This document shows, in pieces, positions 15,101 through 22,468 of a stretch of 64,000 bases of DNA. The DNA is from Takakia lepidozioides (Eukaryota; Streptophyta; Takakiopsida; Takakiales; Takakiaceae), in NCBI GenBank assembly GCA_030704615.1, contig CM060733.1, positions 58,962,001-59,026,000 of the forward strand, written 5' to 3'. Position numbers and translations under genes: made by a program. The stretch's first letter is position 1, and the number at the start of each line of letters is the position of its first letter. The notes below the pieces were generated by a model that saw only the letters and a program-made list of their open reading frames with translations, made no database searches and was not told the DNA's origin.

Positions 15101-17232
15101 TAGCTCAAGGATGTACTCTCTCCCCTCTGCTCTTCAATGTTTTCATCAATCAACTCCTCGAGGATGTGGAAAGTGAGGGATTTGGGTTAAGGGTGGGTGA
15201 TACCACCATACCAGCCCTTATGTTTGCGGATGACTTCGCAGGCATAGGGAGACTCCAACCAATCTCCAGGAGTTGATTGATTGCGCGAAGAGATACTTTG
15301 ATCTTTGGGGCTAGAGGCTAATGTCAGCAAATGTGCAGTGGTAGCATTCAACGACAGAGGAGAGGGAGGAAGTGATCTTAAGTGGCAGTGGGGTAGCCAA
15401 GAGATCCCGGTCCTCCCTTCCTACACTTACCTGGGCGTTGAGTTCTCCTCCAATTGTAATTGGGATGCACATATCCGGAAAGTTGTTCAAACTGGCAAGG
15501 GCAAAGCTCTGGGGCTCACTAAATTTTTCCACTGCAGAGGGGTCAACTCTGAGGTTAAGAAAACCATGCTTTGTCGCGTTATTAGACCTGCCTTGGAGTA
15601 CGGATCTGCTATATGGTTTGATAACTCCAACCAGGCTAAGTCTCTAGAATCCATTCAAGTGGGGGTGCTTAAGGAGTGTATGTCAGCATGCTCCAAAACA
15701 GCCAATGTGGCTGTTCGGGGTGAGTTTGGCATTCCGTCCTTAAGCTCCCGACGAGATGAATTCAAGGTCAGATGGTGGGGTCAGCTGCAACATATGCCCA
15801 ACACCAGATATCCTAAGTTAATCGACTCTATATCTTGGAAACAGGACCGCCCTGTCAAACAGGCTAAGTCCTGGCAGAAGAGAGTAGAAGAGATCCTCAA
15901 GGACCTGGACCTGGATCCGCAAGTCTTGACCCTGCTGGATAAATCTGACTTAGAGGCTGTAGTGTCCTCAGCCATGTCTGTTGCCATGAGATTGTCTGAT
16001 GAAAATGAAGTTAGGCAGAAAACTTCCCTGAACTTGTTTCCAGTCTGTGACATGGGGGAGGACATCTTGGATGACCTCAAGGGTCTACCCACTCTCGGCA
16101 CTAGACTGAAATTTAAACTCAGGGCAGGAAGCCTACCTTTGAACAGCAAACAGAAGCAGAGAGGAAAGGGAGAGTGCAATTGCCCGTTGTGTGGGCAATC
16201 TGAAGACAGTATTCATTTTCTGATACACTGTCCGGGGTTCTCTCACCAAAGAGACGCTCTCTTCAAATCTATCAAGGGAATTGTGCCTGTACCCCTGTTT
16301 ACCAACTTTGAAAGTCTCGAGGCTGAGCCAAAAGCCCAGGCCCTCCTGAGGCCTAGTTTTTGGGCAAATCACACACAGCAGATTGATGCTTGTGTGAAGG
16401 GATTTCTAGAGGATATCTGGAAAACCCGGATTAATTCTATATGGGGAGGTAAGTCTTACTACCAACGTCAGCCCCTGACAGAGGTAGGTTCTGTCCCTTT
16501 TGTTCCCACTCAAACTGGGCGCGGGGTCAATGGCCACAAGGCTACGGCAAACAACGTCTTATGAGTACAATCTGTTCAGAAATTACCATTTCAGTATTCT
16601 CTACAAACACTTGGCACATGAAACATAGTGGTTCTGTTGGAGCTTAGTTCATTTGCACCTCAAACACTCTATTACAATCAGAAGGTAAATTGTTACAAGG
16701 TTTGATTTTTACAGTTCTTGTGCATAATGCACCATATTTAACTTTGGTATCCCAAGAGAAGAAGCAGACTTACAAAATCGAGATCCGAATCATTTACCTG
16801 GCTTAATATCTAAGGACTAAAGACTTTGGATGAACTAGCTTCAAAGAGCCACGCGTGGTTTAAATCATGACAAAGGGAAAGAACAAGTGTACCTGATGGC
16901 CCAGATTTGTCACCATGAATATCCTTTCTCAATGTCCCACATTCGGACAACCTTCTGCAAATTGCACCACCCAAGTCGAAAGCAACAGCAGCAGAACCCC
17001 AAGTACAACTTTCAGCTTGACCAGAAGAGGCCTCATAAAAGGGAGGCCCTCCTTGAGAAAGTGGGTGTTGGAGTCCTGTTGATTGGTGCCAAAAGTTCTG
17101 AGACAAATCATCGCCAGCAAGGAATGATTTTTGTAATTCTTCAAGACTTCCATTAGAAAATTGGTCCAAAGGGTTGGGCTCAGATTGGATTGAAAGGGGT
17201 CTAACAGTGTGGGTTTGCGAAATGTCTTGCAT
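174..17232 (-). CDS. SDE3-like: SDE3/MOV10-like SF1 RNA helicase gene (multi-exon)
   Basis: Seen: coding exons on the minus strand with GT-AG borders and SF1 helicase motifs in order. Exons I can place: 17232-16893 (proposed ATG), about 12479-12291, 11536-11280 (beta-rich N-terminal region), 9267-9080, 8905-8473, 8010-7735, 7259-7150, 6340-6224 (motif I GPPGTGKT), 5858-5764 (Ia, CAPSNYAAD), about 4960-4880, 4530-4423 (II, DEAG), 3989-3900 (III, GDPRQLGPV), about 3440-3340 (IV, KLLRNYR), 2510-2470, 2301-2178, 1337-1240 (V, APYRRQ), about 890-696 (VI, NVAITRAK) and 326-174 (stop). Phases match at the junctions I tested (NP/VEAAKVVD, DEAGQ/ALIPEALIP). Known: SDE3 is a cytoplasmic RNA helicase acting with RDR6 in RNA silencing; its animal homologue MOV10 limits retrotransposons. 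Odd: motif VI is preceded by WWQGQE where a VEEFQGQE-like block is usual, and at least four introns hold LINE pieces. Some exon edges are approximate; start codon uncertain. Confidence 0.85.
2641..2712. repeat. (TC)n tract split by a 34-bp LINE B 3' tip
   Basis: Two CT/TC tracts (2641-2655 and about 2690-2710) flank 34 bases that begin GGACGTTATAAAG and end in three TTTCA units. The same tip, tail included, ends LINE B at 17302-18066 on the other strand. This reads as an extremely 5'-truncated LINE B insertion in a TC microsatellite inside a helicase intron. Confidence 0.7.
2708..3238 (+). mobile_element. LINE A, 5'-truncated 3' fragment
   Basis: The translated stretch (2714-3229) matches the C-terminus of the LINE A copy at 12694-16570, including the CPLCGQPED...HCP zinc-knuckle and the terminal VNGHKATAN block. 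It starts right after a TC tract and its 3' end (ATGAGTACA) is followed by TTCTCTCTCG. It lies in the intron between the KLLRNYR and ELPSRMFY exons of the helicase gene, antisense to it. Confidence 0.9.
4985..5640. repeat. Diverged intronic duplication (about 110 bp, two copies)
   Basis: About 4985-5095 and 5525-5640 share the block ATCAAAAGsrAACCCAAACA, then AGATrTTGCA and AAGTTA, and a weaker upstream part with TCATC-A-GTAAGTA. Both lie in one intron of the helicase gene. No coding content seen. Confidence 0.5.
9289..10138 (-). mobile_element. LINE A, 5'-truncated copy
   Basis: On the minus strand this matches the last third of LINE A, from the AKSLESIQVG region through the zinc-knuckle and the VNGHNATANNVL end. 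It carries small deletions (the HFLIHCPG...TNFES segment is missing near 9545) and frame breaks. The 3' border is at ACTCATAAGACG (9292). It lies in the helicase intron between the 9267-9080 and 11536-11280 exons. Confidence 0.9.
10139..10298 (-). mobile_element. Two very short LINE A 3' tips
   Basis: At 10139-10170 a tip (AGAGAGAATGTACT joined to GCCGTAGCC) has an internal deletion. At 10176-10298 a second, about 120-bp, LINE A 3' end runs from AGAGAGATTGTAC to GGTAAGACTT, then reaches a TTCTCTCTC tract. Each is preceded by TTTTTCAGAGAGA, making a head-to-tail series with the neighbouring copies. Confidence 0.75.
10324..10868 (-). mobile_element. LINE A, 5'-truncated copy
   Basis: The minus-strand frame (10329-10910) gives the LINE A C-terminus from NLFPVSDMGEDILDDLKG through CLLCGQSED...HCPG to the VNGHKATANNVL stop. 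It is flanked by CTCTCTCTTTTTCAGAGAGAGA on the left and a 34-bp GA tract on the right, consistent with insertion into a TC/GA microsatellite. Very similar to the 12.7-16.6 kb copy, so fairly recent. Confidence 0.9.
10869..10906. repeat. (GA)n microsatellite at LINE A 5' junction
   Basis: GAGAGAGA runs with one AAA interruption, directly abutting the truncated 5' end of the LINE A copy at 10324-10868. Confidence 0.85.
12675..12693. repeat. Target-site duplication, left
   Basis: TCTGTTCAGAAATTACCAT is repeated exactly at 16571-16589. The two copies bracket LINE A precisely and fix its ends at 12694 and 16570. Confidence 0.95.
13015..16564 (+). pseudogene. LINE A polyprotein, endonuclease-deleted and frameshifted
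   Basis: Open from 13015 (no clear ATG start) to 15276, then 15305-16564 in another frame. Residues 1-130: unknown N-terminus; 125-240: tandem 47-residue repeats; about 258-270: LRLATFNFSGLTN, the first strand of an APE endonuclease. The next residues jump to the helical linker (VDSWESFVSSVADKI), so the endonuclease core is missing. RT follows: GYKAGGPDGIV, NYRSITLLN, FRRNRGCVDH, FLDVKKAYDTVW, GVAQGCTLSPLLFN, FADDFAG. Two small frame changes between about 15247 and 15307 break the thumb region; after them come the MPNTRYPKLI region, CPLCGQSED...H...C knuckle and the conserved VNGHKATANNVL end. Inactive as it stands. Confidence 0.9.
13400..13745 (+). repeat. 141-bp in-frame tandem repeat within LINE A ORF
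   Basis: ACACGGGGTAATTGTCCCC recurs at 13401 and 13542, and a diverged third start lies at 13683; the period is exactly 141 bp (47 codons). Each unit encodes HGVIVPK...DGQS...CAEP..RVTE.FGTLNGLPILKVYTRRAK. Function unknown. Confidence 0.9.
16571..16589. repeat. Target-site duplication, right
   Basis: Exact copy of 12675-12693, starting right after the element's terminal GAGTACAA. Confidence 0.95.
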
Positions 17233-17301
17233 GACTGTTTAAGCATGGTATAATTTATCAAAATAACACCCCAAATCACCACCTGAAACTGGGAAATTGC
17301 A

Positions 17302-18066
17302 CAGTCAAGAGAAATGAAATGAAATGAAATGGTGCTTTATAACGTCCACGGAAAGCTCGTAGAGCTTATGGGACAAAATGGAAGAAAACATGAGAGAGGA
17401 ACAAATCCAGAAACCACAATTAATGTTCTAGCGATTGTCTAAGGGTGAAGGCCTCGTGTAGGTAGGCTGCCAAGCATTTTTTATCCTCATAGTGAAAGAC
17501 ATCAGTGAGAGTTTGGGTTCCACTGAATAAACAGTGGAATCTCCCACGGATCTCGTAGTATAGAGGGCAGTAGAAGAAGAAGTGTTCTTCAGTTTCAATT
17601 TCCTTGCTGCGCCCTATGCAAGCTGGACATAGGCGGTCCTCCCGTTGCAGGTTTTCCCATCTGCCAGTCTCTATCCGTAGGTTGTGGGAACCCACCCTGA
17701 ACCGCCCCAATGCCCTCAAGAGGGAAGGAGATAAGGGTGCTGAAAGGTAATTTGGTCTCAAGAGAAACGAACAGGTAAGAACAGGTGTCGATATTGTCTT
17801 AGCTGGAGGATTGGGACTCAATGCTGTTCCAGCTATAGATGAAGACGGAGATTCATCATCTAGAAAGTTTAAAAAGTAGATTGAAGTAGATTCACTGAGT
17901 AGAGTGCAATTCGCACACAAACTGTTACGAGCTTTCACCGAGCTAAAGCTTCCTGCGTCTGAGACATGAGAAATAGAAGAGTCTCTTGGTATATAAGGGA
18001 AGTAGAGATTCGAATGCGGAAGGGCACTGAACTGTTGTTTAACTAAAACCATCAACCTAACCAACA
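17302..18066 (-). mobile_element. LINE B, 5'-truncated copy with (TTTCA)n tail
   Basis: The minus-strand frame 18067-17420 ends with a typical LINE C-terminal knuckle: LGRFRVGSHNLRIETGRW, then CPACIGR and EEHFFFYCPLYYEIR. About 100 bp later the element ends GGACGTTATAAAGCACC plus TTTCA repeats. Flanks share AAATTGCAC(AG)TCAA (17294 and 18066), an imperfect target-site duplication. It lies upstream of the helicase start codon, so in its promoter or 5' UTR. Confidence 0.8.
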
Positions 18067-18600
18067 AATTGCACTCAACCTAGAACTCGTCATCAAATAC
18101 TTTCTCGAGGGGCTGACCCAAGATCGCCCCCACTTGTGTCCATTCCCCCGTGGCGCTCTGCTATATTCCCCTGGTGTGGAGTGCACTTTGATCAGACATG
18201 ATATCAGGAGACAGCGTTCCAGGCACGAAAATGCGTCTGTCCCCACCATTGCCATCCAGCCACTGAACAAGAATAACTCTTCTCAACCAAATTTGACCGC
18301 CAATTGAGAAGGCTCGTCTGCAATCCCCTACAACACGAACGCCTTCACAGAACTAAACAGGGTAACTGAAGAACTACATACTCTTCTCTGTGTCTCCTCC
18401 TTCCTCAAATCATGTCTTGTTCAAATGCAATCACCACGAGTTTGAAATAGGTACAACTGAACTTGGAACGTAAACCCTAAACCCTAATTCACAAGCCTTG
18501 CAGGCATGATGCCAAGAGATTCTTTCTTTCTTTCTTTTTGGTAGAAGGGGGATGGAAGCCCCTGAACTTTACATCATAGGGACAAAAAACCCGGGGGTAT
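18067..18600. other. Intergenic region between divergent genes
   Basis: Between the minus-strand helicase gene and the plus-strand PDF/PPR locus. Holds a telo-box-like stretch (18473-18487) and a short TTTC microsatellite (about 18520-18538). No coding region recognised. Confidence 0.5.
18473..18487. promoter_or_regulatory. Telo-box-like AAACCCTAAACCCTAA
   Basis: Two AAACCCTAA units at the inferred shared 5' region of two divergent genes. Known: telo-boxes occur in plant promoters and bind Myb/TRB proteins. Role here is inferred from position only. Confidence 0.4.
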
Positions 18601-18639
18601 GACAGGATTTGGCATGATTCGGTATTCTTCCTGGTGTTT

Positions 18640-19445
18640 ACAAGGTGCTTGGGAGGGTCAGCTTCGTCTTACCACGCCGTGTGTAAATCTATGGCTGCTC
18701 AGCTGCACCATGGTGGTTCTCAAAGACCAATCCGAGATCACCCGACCACAGACAAGAGCAGCACACGCAAGAGATTCTTTTGGGTTGATAGTTGGTTGAA
18801 TACTCCATGGGTGAAAGAAAAGGTAGCTGCTTTTATGACACAAGGTCAAGGACAATGTGGTGAGCCACCTTCTTCTTCAACACATTTTGGCCTGTTTTGC
18901 CCTCTTATCAGAATCGTCCCTAATTTTTCTTGTTGAATTCTGCAAGTTAGCTCGTTGGGTGGATCTTTGGTTGTTTGGAGTGATTTTGGCATGTTACTGC
19001 CAATGTGTGGCAACAGGAAATTATCCAAAAACAGAAAACAGAGACGAGGAGAAGCTTTGGAAGGAATATTTGCCAGACCCCAGTCAATGGTGGGACAATC
19101 GAGGCAAAAAGGTGAATGCCTGTAGCATTACAGAGAGAAGCTGACAACAAGATGCTTGGCAAAGCTTTCTTGGAAATCGTCATCCTCTCTCTCCCCAGCA
19201 TATTTTTAAGTCTTGGTAGCAATTCAGCATAGGAACTAGTGTGGGATAAGTAGGGTTGGGGTATTTGCTAGAACAAGTTTAGGCTGTCATTGTCAGCTGC
19301 TTGGGATGGAGTGTGGGTCCAGATTCAGTCCAGAGGGCCGGAATTCAAGCACAAGATTACCTATGATTCCCTGTGGATTGATAGCTACAAGAAACCTGCA
19401 TGGGTAGATGGTCAACTGGAATCAGCAGCAGTACAATTGATAAAA
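18640..19445 (+). CDS. PDF-motif (OSB-type ssDNA-binding) exons
   Basis: Three exons join in phase. Exon a (up to about 18861) encodes FFWVDSWLNTPWVKEKV, the second half of a PDF motif. Donor GTGAGC joins acceptor CAACAG at 19018, opening exon b: EEKLWKEYLPDPSQWWDNRGKK. Donor GTGAAT (19112) joins acceptor ATTCAG (19327), giving exon c: SRGPEFKHKITYDSLWID...PAWV. b+c restore the W..L..P..WWDNR....P.FKHK....LW.......WV pattern of PDF motifs. Known: OSB proteins of plant organelles carry PDF motifs that bind single-stranded DNA. The frame then runs open to 19553, overlapping the start of the PPR frame, which is in another phase. The 5' exon(s), with the first half of the upstream motif, were not located. 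Confidence 0.7.
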
Positions 19446-22045
19446 TCAGGCACCTCCACCATGACCACAGCTTTCGACAGAGGACCAAGAGAGGCAATGC
19501 CTCTTCTGGCACTTCTGGGCATGCGAGGACGCCATGTGAGGCTGGGCAACTGAAAGAGGCTCTACAGACTTTAAACCAAGGAGGCTTTTCAGCAGATTCA
19601 GATACTTATGTCTGTCTCTTGCATAAATCCATCAAGATGAATGCCCTGGAAGCCGGAAAGCAGGTGCATGCTCACATCATCCTAAGTGGATTCAAGCCAA
19701 ACGTTTTTCTACACAACATGCTTGTCAACATGTATGTTAAGTGTGGGAGCATTGTGAATGCTCACCAAGTATTCAACAGAATGCCTGAACGATCTTTGAT
19801 CACGTGGAATATAATGATGGCAGGATTTACCAAGCATGGGTATGGTAGTAATACTTTGGAGGCCTACGAGCAAATGATGCGGGAAGGGATGAAACCCAAC
19901 CGGGTCACCTTCATTTGCGTTTGCAATGCGTGTGCGAGCCTGGCAGCCCTGGAAATGGGCAAAGAGGTCCAGGGTGACATCATCAAAGCTGGGATTGTAC
20001 CAGATGTCATTCTGAGCACTGCCCTGATAAACATGTATGCCAAATGTGGGAGCATGGAGGATGCAAAGGGAGTATTCGACAATATGGCTGAACAAAATGT
20101 GGTGTCCTGGAGTGCTATGATTGCAGGATACGCACAGCAAGGGTGTGGGATGGAGGCTTTGGAGACCTATGAGCAAATGATGCAGGAAGGGGTGAAGCCC
20201 AACCGGGTCACATTCATTTCTGTTTGTAATGCGTGTGCCAGCTTGGCAGCCCTGGAAAAGGGCAAAGAGGTCCATGGTGATGTCATCAAAGCCGGAATTG
20301 TACCAGATGTGGTTCTGAGCAATACGCTGGTGGACATGTATGCCAAATGTGGCAGCATCAAGGATGCAATGGGAGTGTTCAACAATATGGTCGAACGAGA
20401 TGTGGTGTCATGGAACACGATGATCGCAGGATATGGTCAGCAGGGGTGCAGGATGAAGGCTTTGGAGACCTATGAGCAAATGATGCAGGAAGGGGTGAAG
20501 CCCAACCGGGTCACGTTTGTTTGCGTTTGCAATGTGTGTGCAAGCCTGGCAGCCCTGGAAAAGGGCAAAGAGGTCCATGGTGACATCATCAAAGCTGAAA
20601 TTGTACCAGATGTCATTCTGAGCAATACCCTAGTGGACATGTATGCCAAATGTGGCAGCATTGAGGATGCAAAGGGAGTATTCGACAATATGACCAAACA
20701 GGATGTGGTGTCGTGGAATGCAATGATCGCAGGATATGCTCAGCAGGGGTGTGGGATGGAGGCTTTGGAGATCTATGAGCAAATGATGCAGGAAGGGGTG
20801 AAGCCCAACCGGGTCACGTTTGTTTGCGTTTGCAATGCGTGTGCGAGCCTGGCAGCCCTGGAGAGGGCCAAAGAGTTCCACGGTGATATTATGAAAGCTG
20901 GAATTGTACCAGATGTCATTCTGAAGAATGCCCTCATGGACATGTATGCCAAATGCGGGAGCATCGAAGATGCAAAGGGAGTATTTGACAATATGGCTCA
21001 ACGAGATGTGGTGTCATGGAACGCGATGATCTCAGGATATGCGCAGCATGGGTGCGGGATGGAGGCTTTGGAGACCTATGAGCAAATGACAAAGGAAGGG
21101 GTGAAGCCCAACCACATTACGATGGTTTGTGTATGCAATGCATGTGCGAGCCTCGCAAACCTCGAAAAGGGCAAAGAGGTTCATGCTGACATCATCAAAG
21201 CCGGATTTGTACGGGATGTCATTCTGAGCAATACCCTGGTGGACATGTATGCAAAATGTGGCAGCATCGAGGATGCAAAGGGAGTGTTCAATGATATAGT
21301 GGAACGAGATGTGGTGTCATGGAATGCGATGATCACAGGATATTTGCGGCAGGGATGCGGGATGGAGGCTTTGGAGACCTATGAGCAAATGAGGCAGGAA
21401 CGGATGAAGCCAGACCGGGTCACATTTGTTTGTATTTGCAATGCATGTGCGAGCCTGGCAGCCCTGGAAAAGGGTAGAGAGGTCCACGGTGACATCATCC
21501 AAGCTGGAGTTGTACCAGATATCATTCTGAACACTACTCTGGTGGACATGTATGCCAAATGCGGCAGCATCGAAGATGCAGAGGGAGTGTTTGACAATAT
21601 GGCTGAACGAAATGTGGCGTCATGGAACGCAATGATCGCAGGATATGCCCAGCATGGTTATGATATGGAGGCCCTGCAACTATTGGAAGAAATGCAGGTG
21701 GAAGGCTTGAAGCTGGACAGTATCACGTTACTATGTGTTCTCTCTGCATGCGGCCATGCAGGCCTAGTGGATGAAGGAAAATACTTCTTTGACTCCCTGA
21801 GTCAAGATCATGGCATCACTCCGGCAGTGGAGCACTTTAGCGCCATGGTGGATCTTCTGGGCCGTGCTGGGCGATTGGATGAGGCAGAGGACTTCATTAA
21901 CAAAATGCCAATGAAACCAAATAATGCGGTGTGGAGGGCCTTGCTTGGTGCCTGTAGAATCCACGGCAATGTGGAGATGGCTGAACGTGCAGCAACATCT
22001 ATTATCAAGCAGGATGAACAGGACTCTGCGACTTGCCGCAGCTGA
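19400..22045 (+). CDS. PLS-class pentatricopeptide repeat protein, truncated E domain
   Basis: 881 codons, intronless. From residue about 70 the protein is an array of seven P-L-S triplets of exactly 101 residues, marked by MY.KCGS at about 19730, 20033, 20336, 20639, 20942, 21245 and 21548. It ends in the L2/S2/E1 region (VWRALLGACRIHGNVEMAE) but stops after QDSATCRS, before E2, E+ or DYW. Known: PLS PPR proteins bind organellar RNA in a modular code and usually guide C-to-U editing. This one would need a partner deaminase or has lost its tail. The in-frame upstream part (residues 1-60) overlaps the PDF frame in another phase, so the true start is unclear; it may be the 3' part of a PDF-PPR gene. 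Confidence 0.85.
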   Translation: MGRWSTGISSSTIDKIRHLHHDHSFRQRTKRGNASSGTSGHARTPCEAGQLKEALQTLNQGGFSADSDTYVCLLHKSIKMNALEAGKQVHAHIILSGFKPNVFLHNMLVNMYVKCGSIVNAHQVFNRMPERSLITWNIMMAGFTKHGYGSNTLEAYEQMMREGMKPNRVTFICVCNACASLAALEMGKEVQGDIIKAGIVPDVILSTALINMYAKCGSMEDAKGVFDNMAEQNVVSWSAMIAGYAQQGCGMEALETYEQMMQEGVKPNRVTFISVCNACASLAALEKGKEVHGDVIKAGIVPDVVLSNTLVDMYAKCGSIKDAMGVFNNMVERDVVSWNTMIAGYGQQGCRMKALETYEQMMQEGVKPNRVTFVCVCNVCASLAALEKGKEVHGDIIKAEIVPDVILSNTLVDMYAKCGSIEDAKGVFDNMTKQDVVSWNAMIAGYAQQGCGMEALEIYEQMMQEGVKPNRVTFVCVCNACASLAALERAKEFHGDIMKAGIVPDVILKNALMDMYAKCGSIEDAKGVFDNMAQRDVVSWNAMISGYAQHGCGMEALETYEQMTKEGVKPNHITMVCVCNACASLANLEKGKEVHADIIKAGFVRDVILSNTLVDMYAKCGSIEDAKGVFNDIVERDVVSWNAMITGYLRQGCGMEALETYEQMRQERMKPDRVTFVCICNACASLAALEKGREVHGDIIQAGVVPDIILNTTLVDMYAKCGSIEDAEGVFDNMAERNVASWNAMIAGYAQHGYDMEALQLLEEMQVEGLKLDSITLLCVLSACGHAGLVDEGKYFFDSLSQDHGITPAVEHFSAMVDLLGRAGRLDEAEDFINKMPMKPNNAVWRALLGACRIHGNVEMAERAATSIIKQDEQDSATCRS

Positions 22046-22069
22046 CAAGTAAATACCAGTGTTGTGCGG

Positions 22070-22240
22070 GTATATTGATTTCAATATACCCTTAGGGTAT
22101 AAGTAAATTATTTTTGTCCCTCCGGGTATGGATAAATTGAAATCTCAAAAAATTATTTACCCTCCGGGTATGGGTAAATTAACTTTTCAGATTTCTACAT
22201 AACCCCCGGTTATGGATATATATGCCCCGGGGTATGGATA
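22070..22240. repeat. Degenerate CCGGGTATGG repeats
   Basis: Units like CCCTCCGGGTATGGRTAAATT recur 3-5 times with variation, just after the PPR stop. AT-rich, no coding content. Just downstream, 22310-22345 holds the tail of SINE family 1 (CCTGGGAGCGACTGCTCACA). Confidence 0.5.
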
Positions 22241-22468
22241 GTTATTTCCATTAATATACAATTTAATGGTTTTAAAGAATATATCATGTTCTTTTTTTCT
22301 TTCTTTTTTTTCCAAAAAGGAAACCTGGGAGCGACTGCTCACAAGATGTTCTTCAATATGTACAAAACACAAACCAAAAAACAAAAACAAAACAAAACAA
22401 AACAAAACAATCTATGGTAAAAGAGAAAATTGATAAGATATTGCATAATATTTTGGTGTTAATTTCCA

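Larger units (their letters stand above)
12694..16570 (+). mobile_element. LINE A, 3.88-kb copy with clean TSD
   Basis: A non-LTR retrotransposon bounded by a 19-bp target-site duplication. It starts CTCCCTGTCCTCTAGG, ends TTATGAGTACAA and has no poly-A tail. It encodes an APE-endonuclease remnant, a reverse transcriptase and a C-terminal CCHC zinc knuckle (see 13015-16564). It lies in a helicase intron between exon 1 and the 12479-12291 exon, in opposite orientation to the gene. The RT (FADD box, KAYDTVW, QGCTLSPLLFN) differs from the L1-type LINE at 22.5-25.3 kb (YADD, KAFDSIDW). I do not assign a clade. Confidence 0.93.

Noticed and set aside
15781-16372. Antisense open frames over LINE A (also at 10521-10932 and 44089-44680)
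   Set aside because: They recur in every copy only because the sense strand is conserved; no family motifs.
19709-21597. Antisense open frames across the PPR array
   Set aside because: Shadow frames created by the repeated PPR codons.
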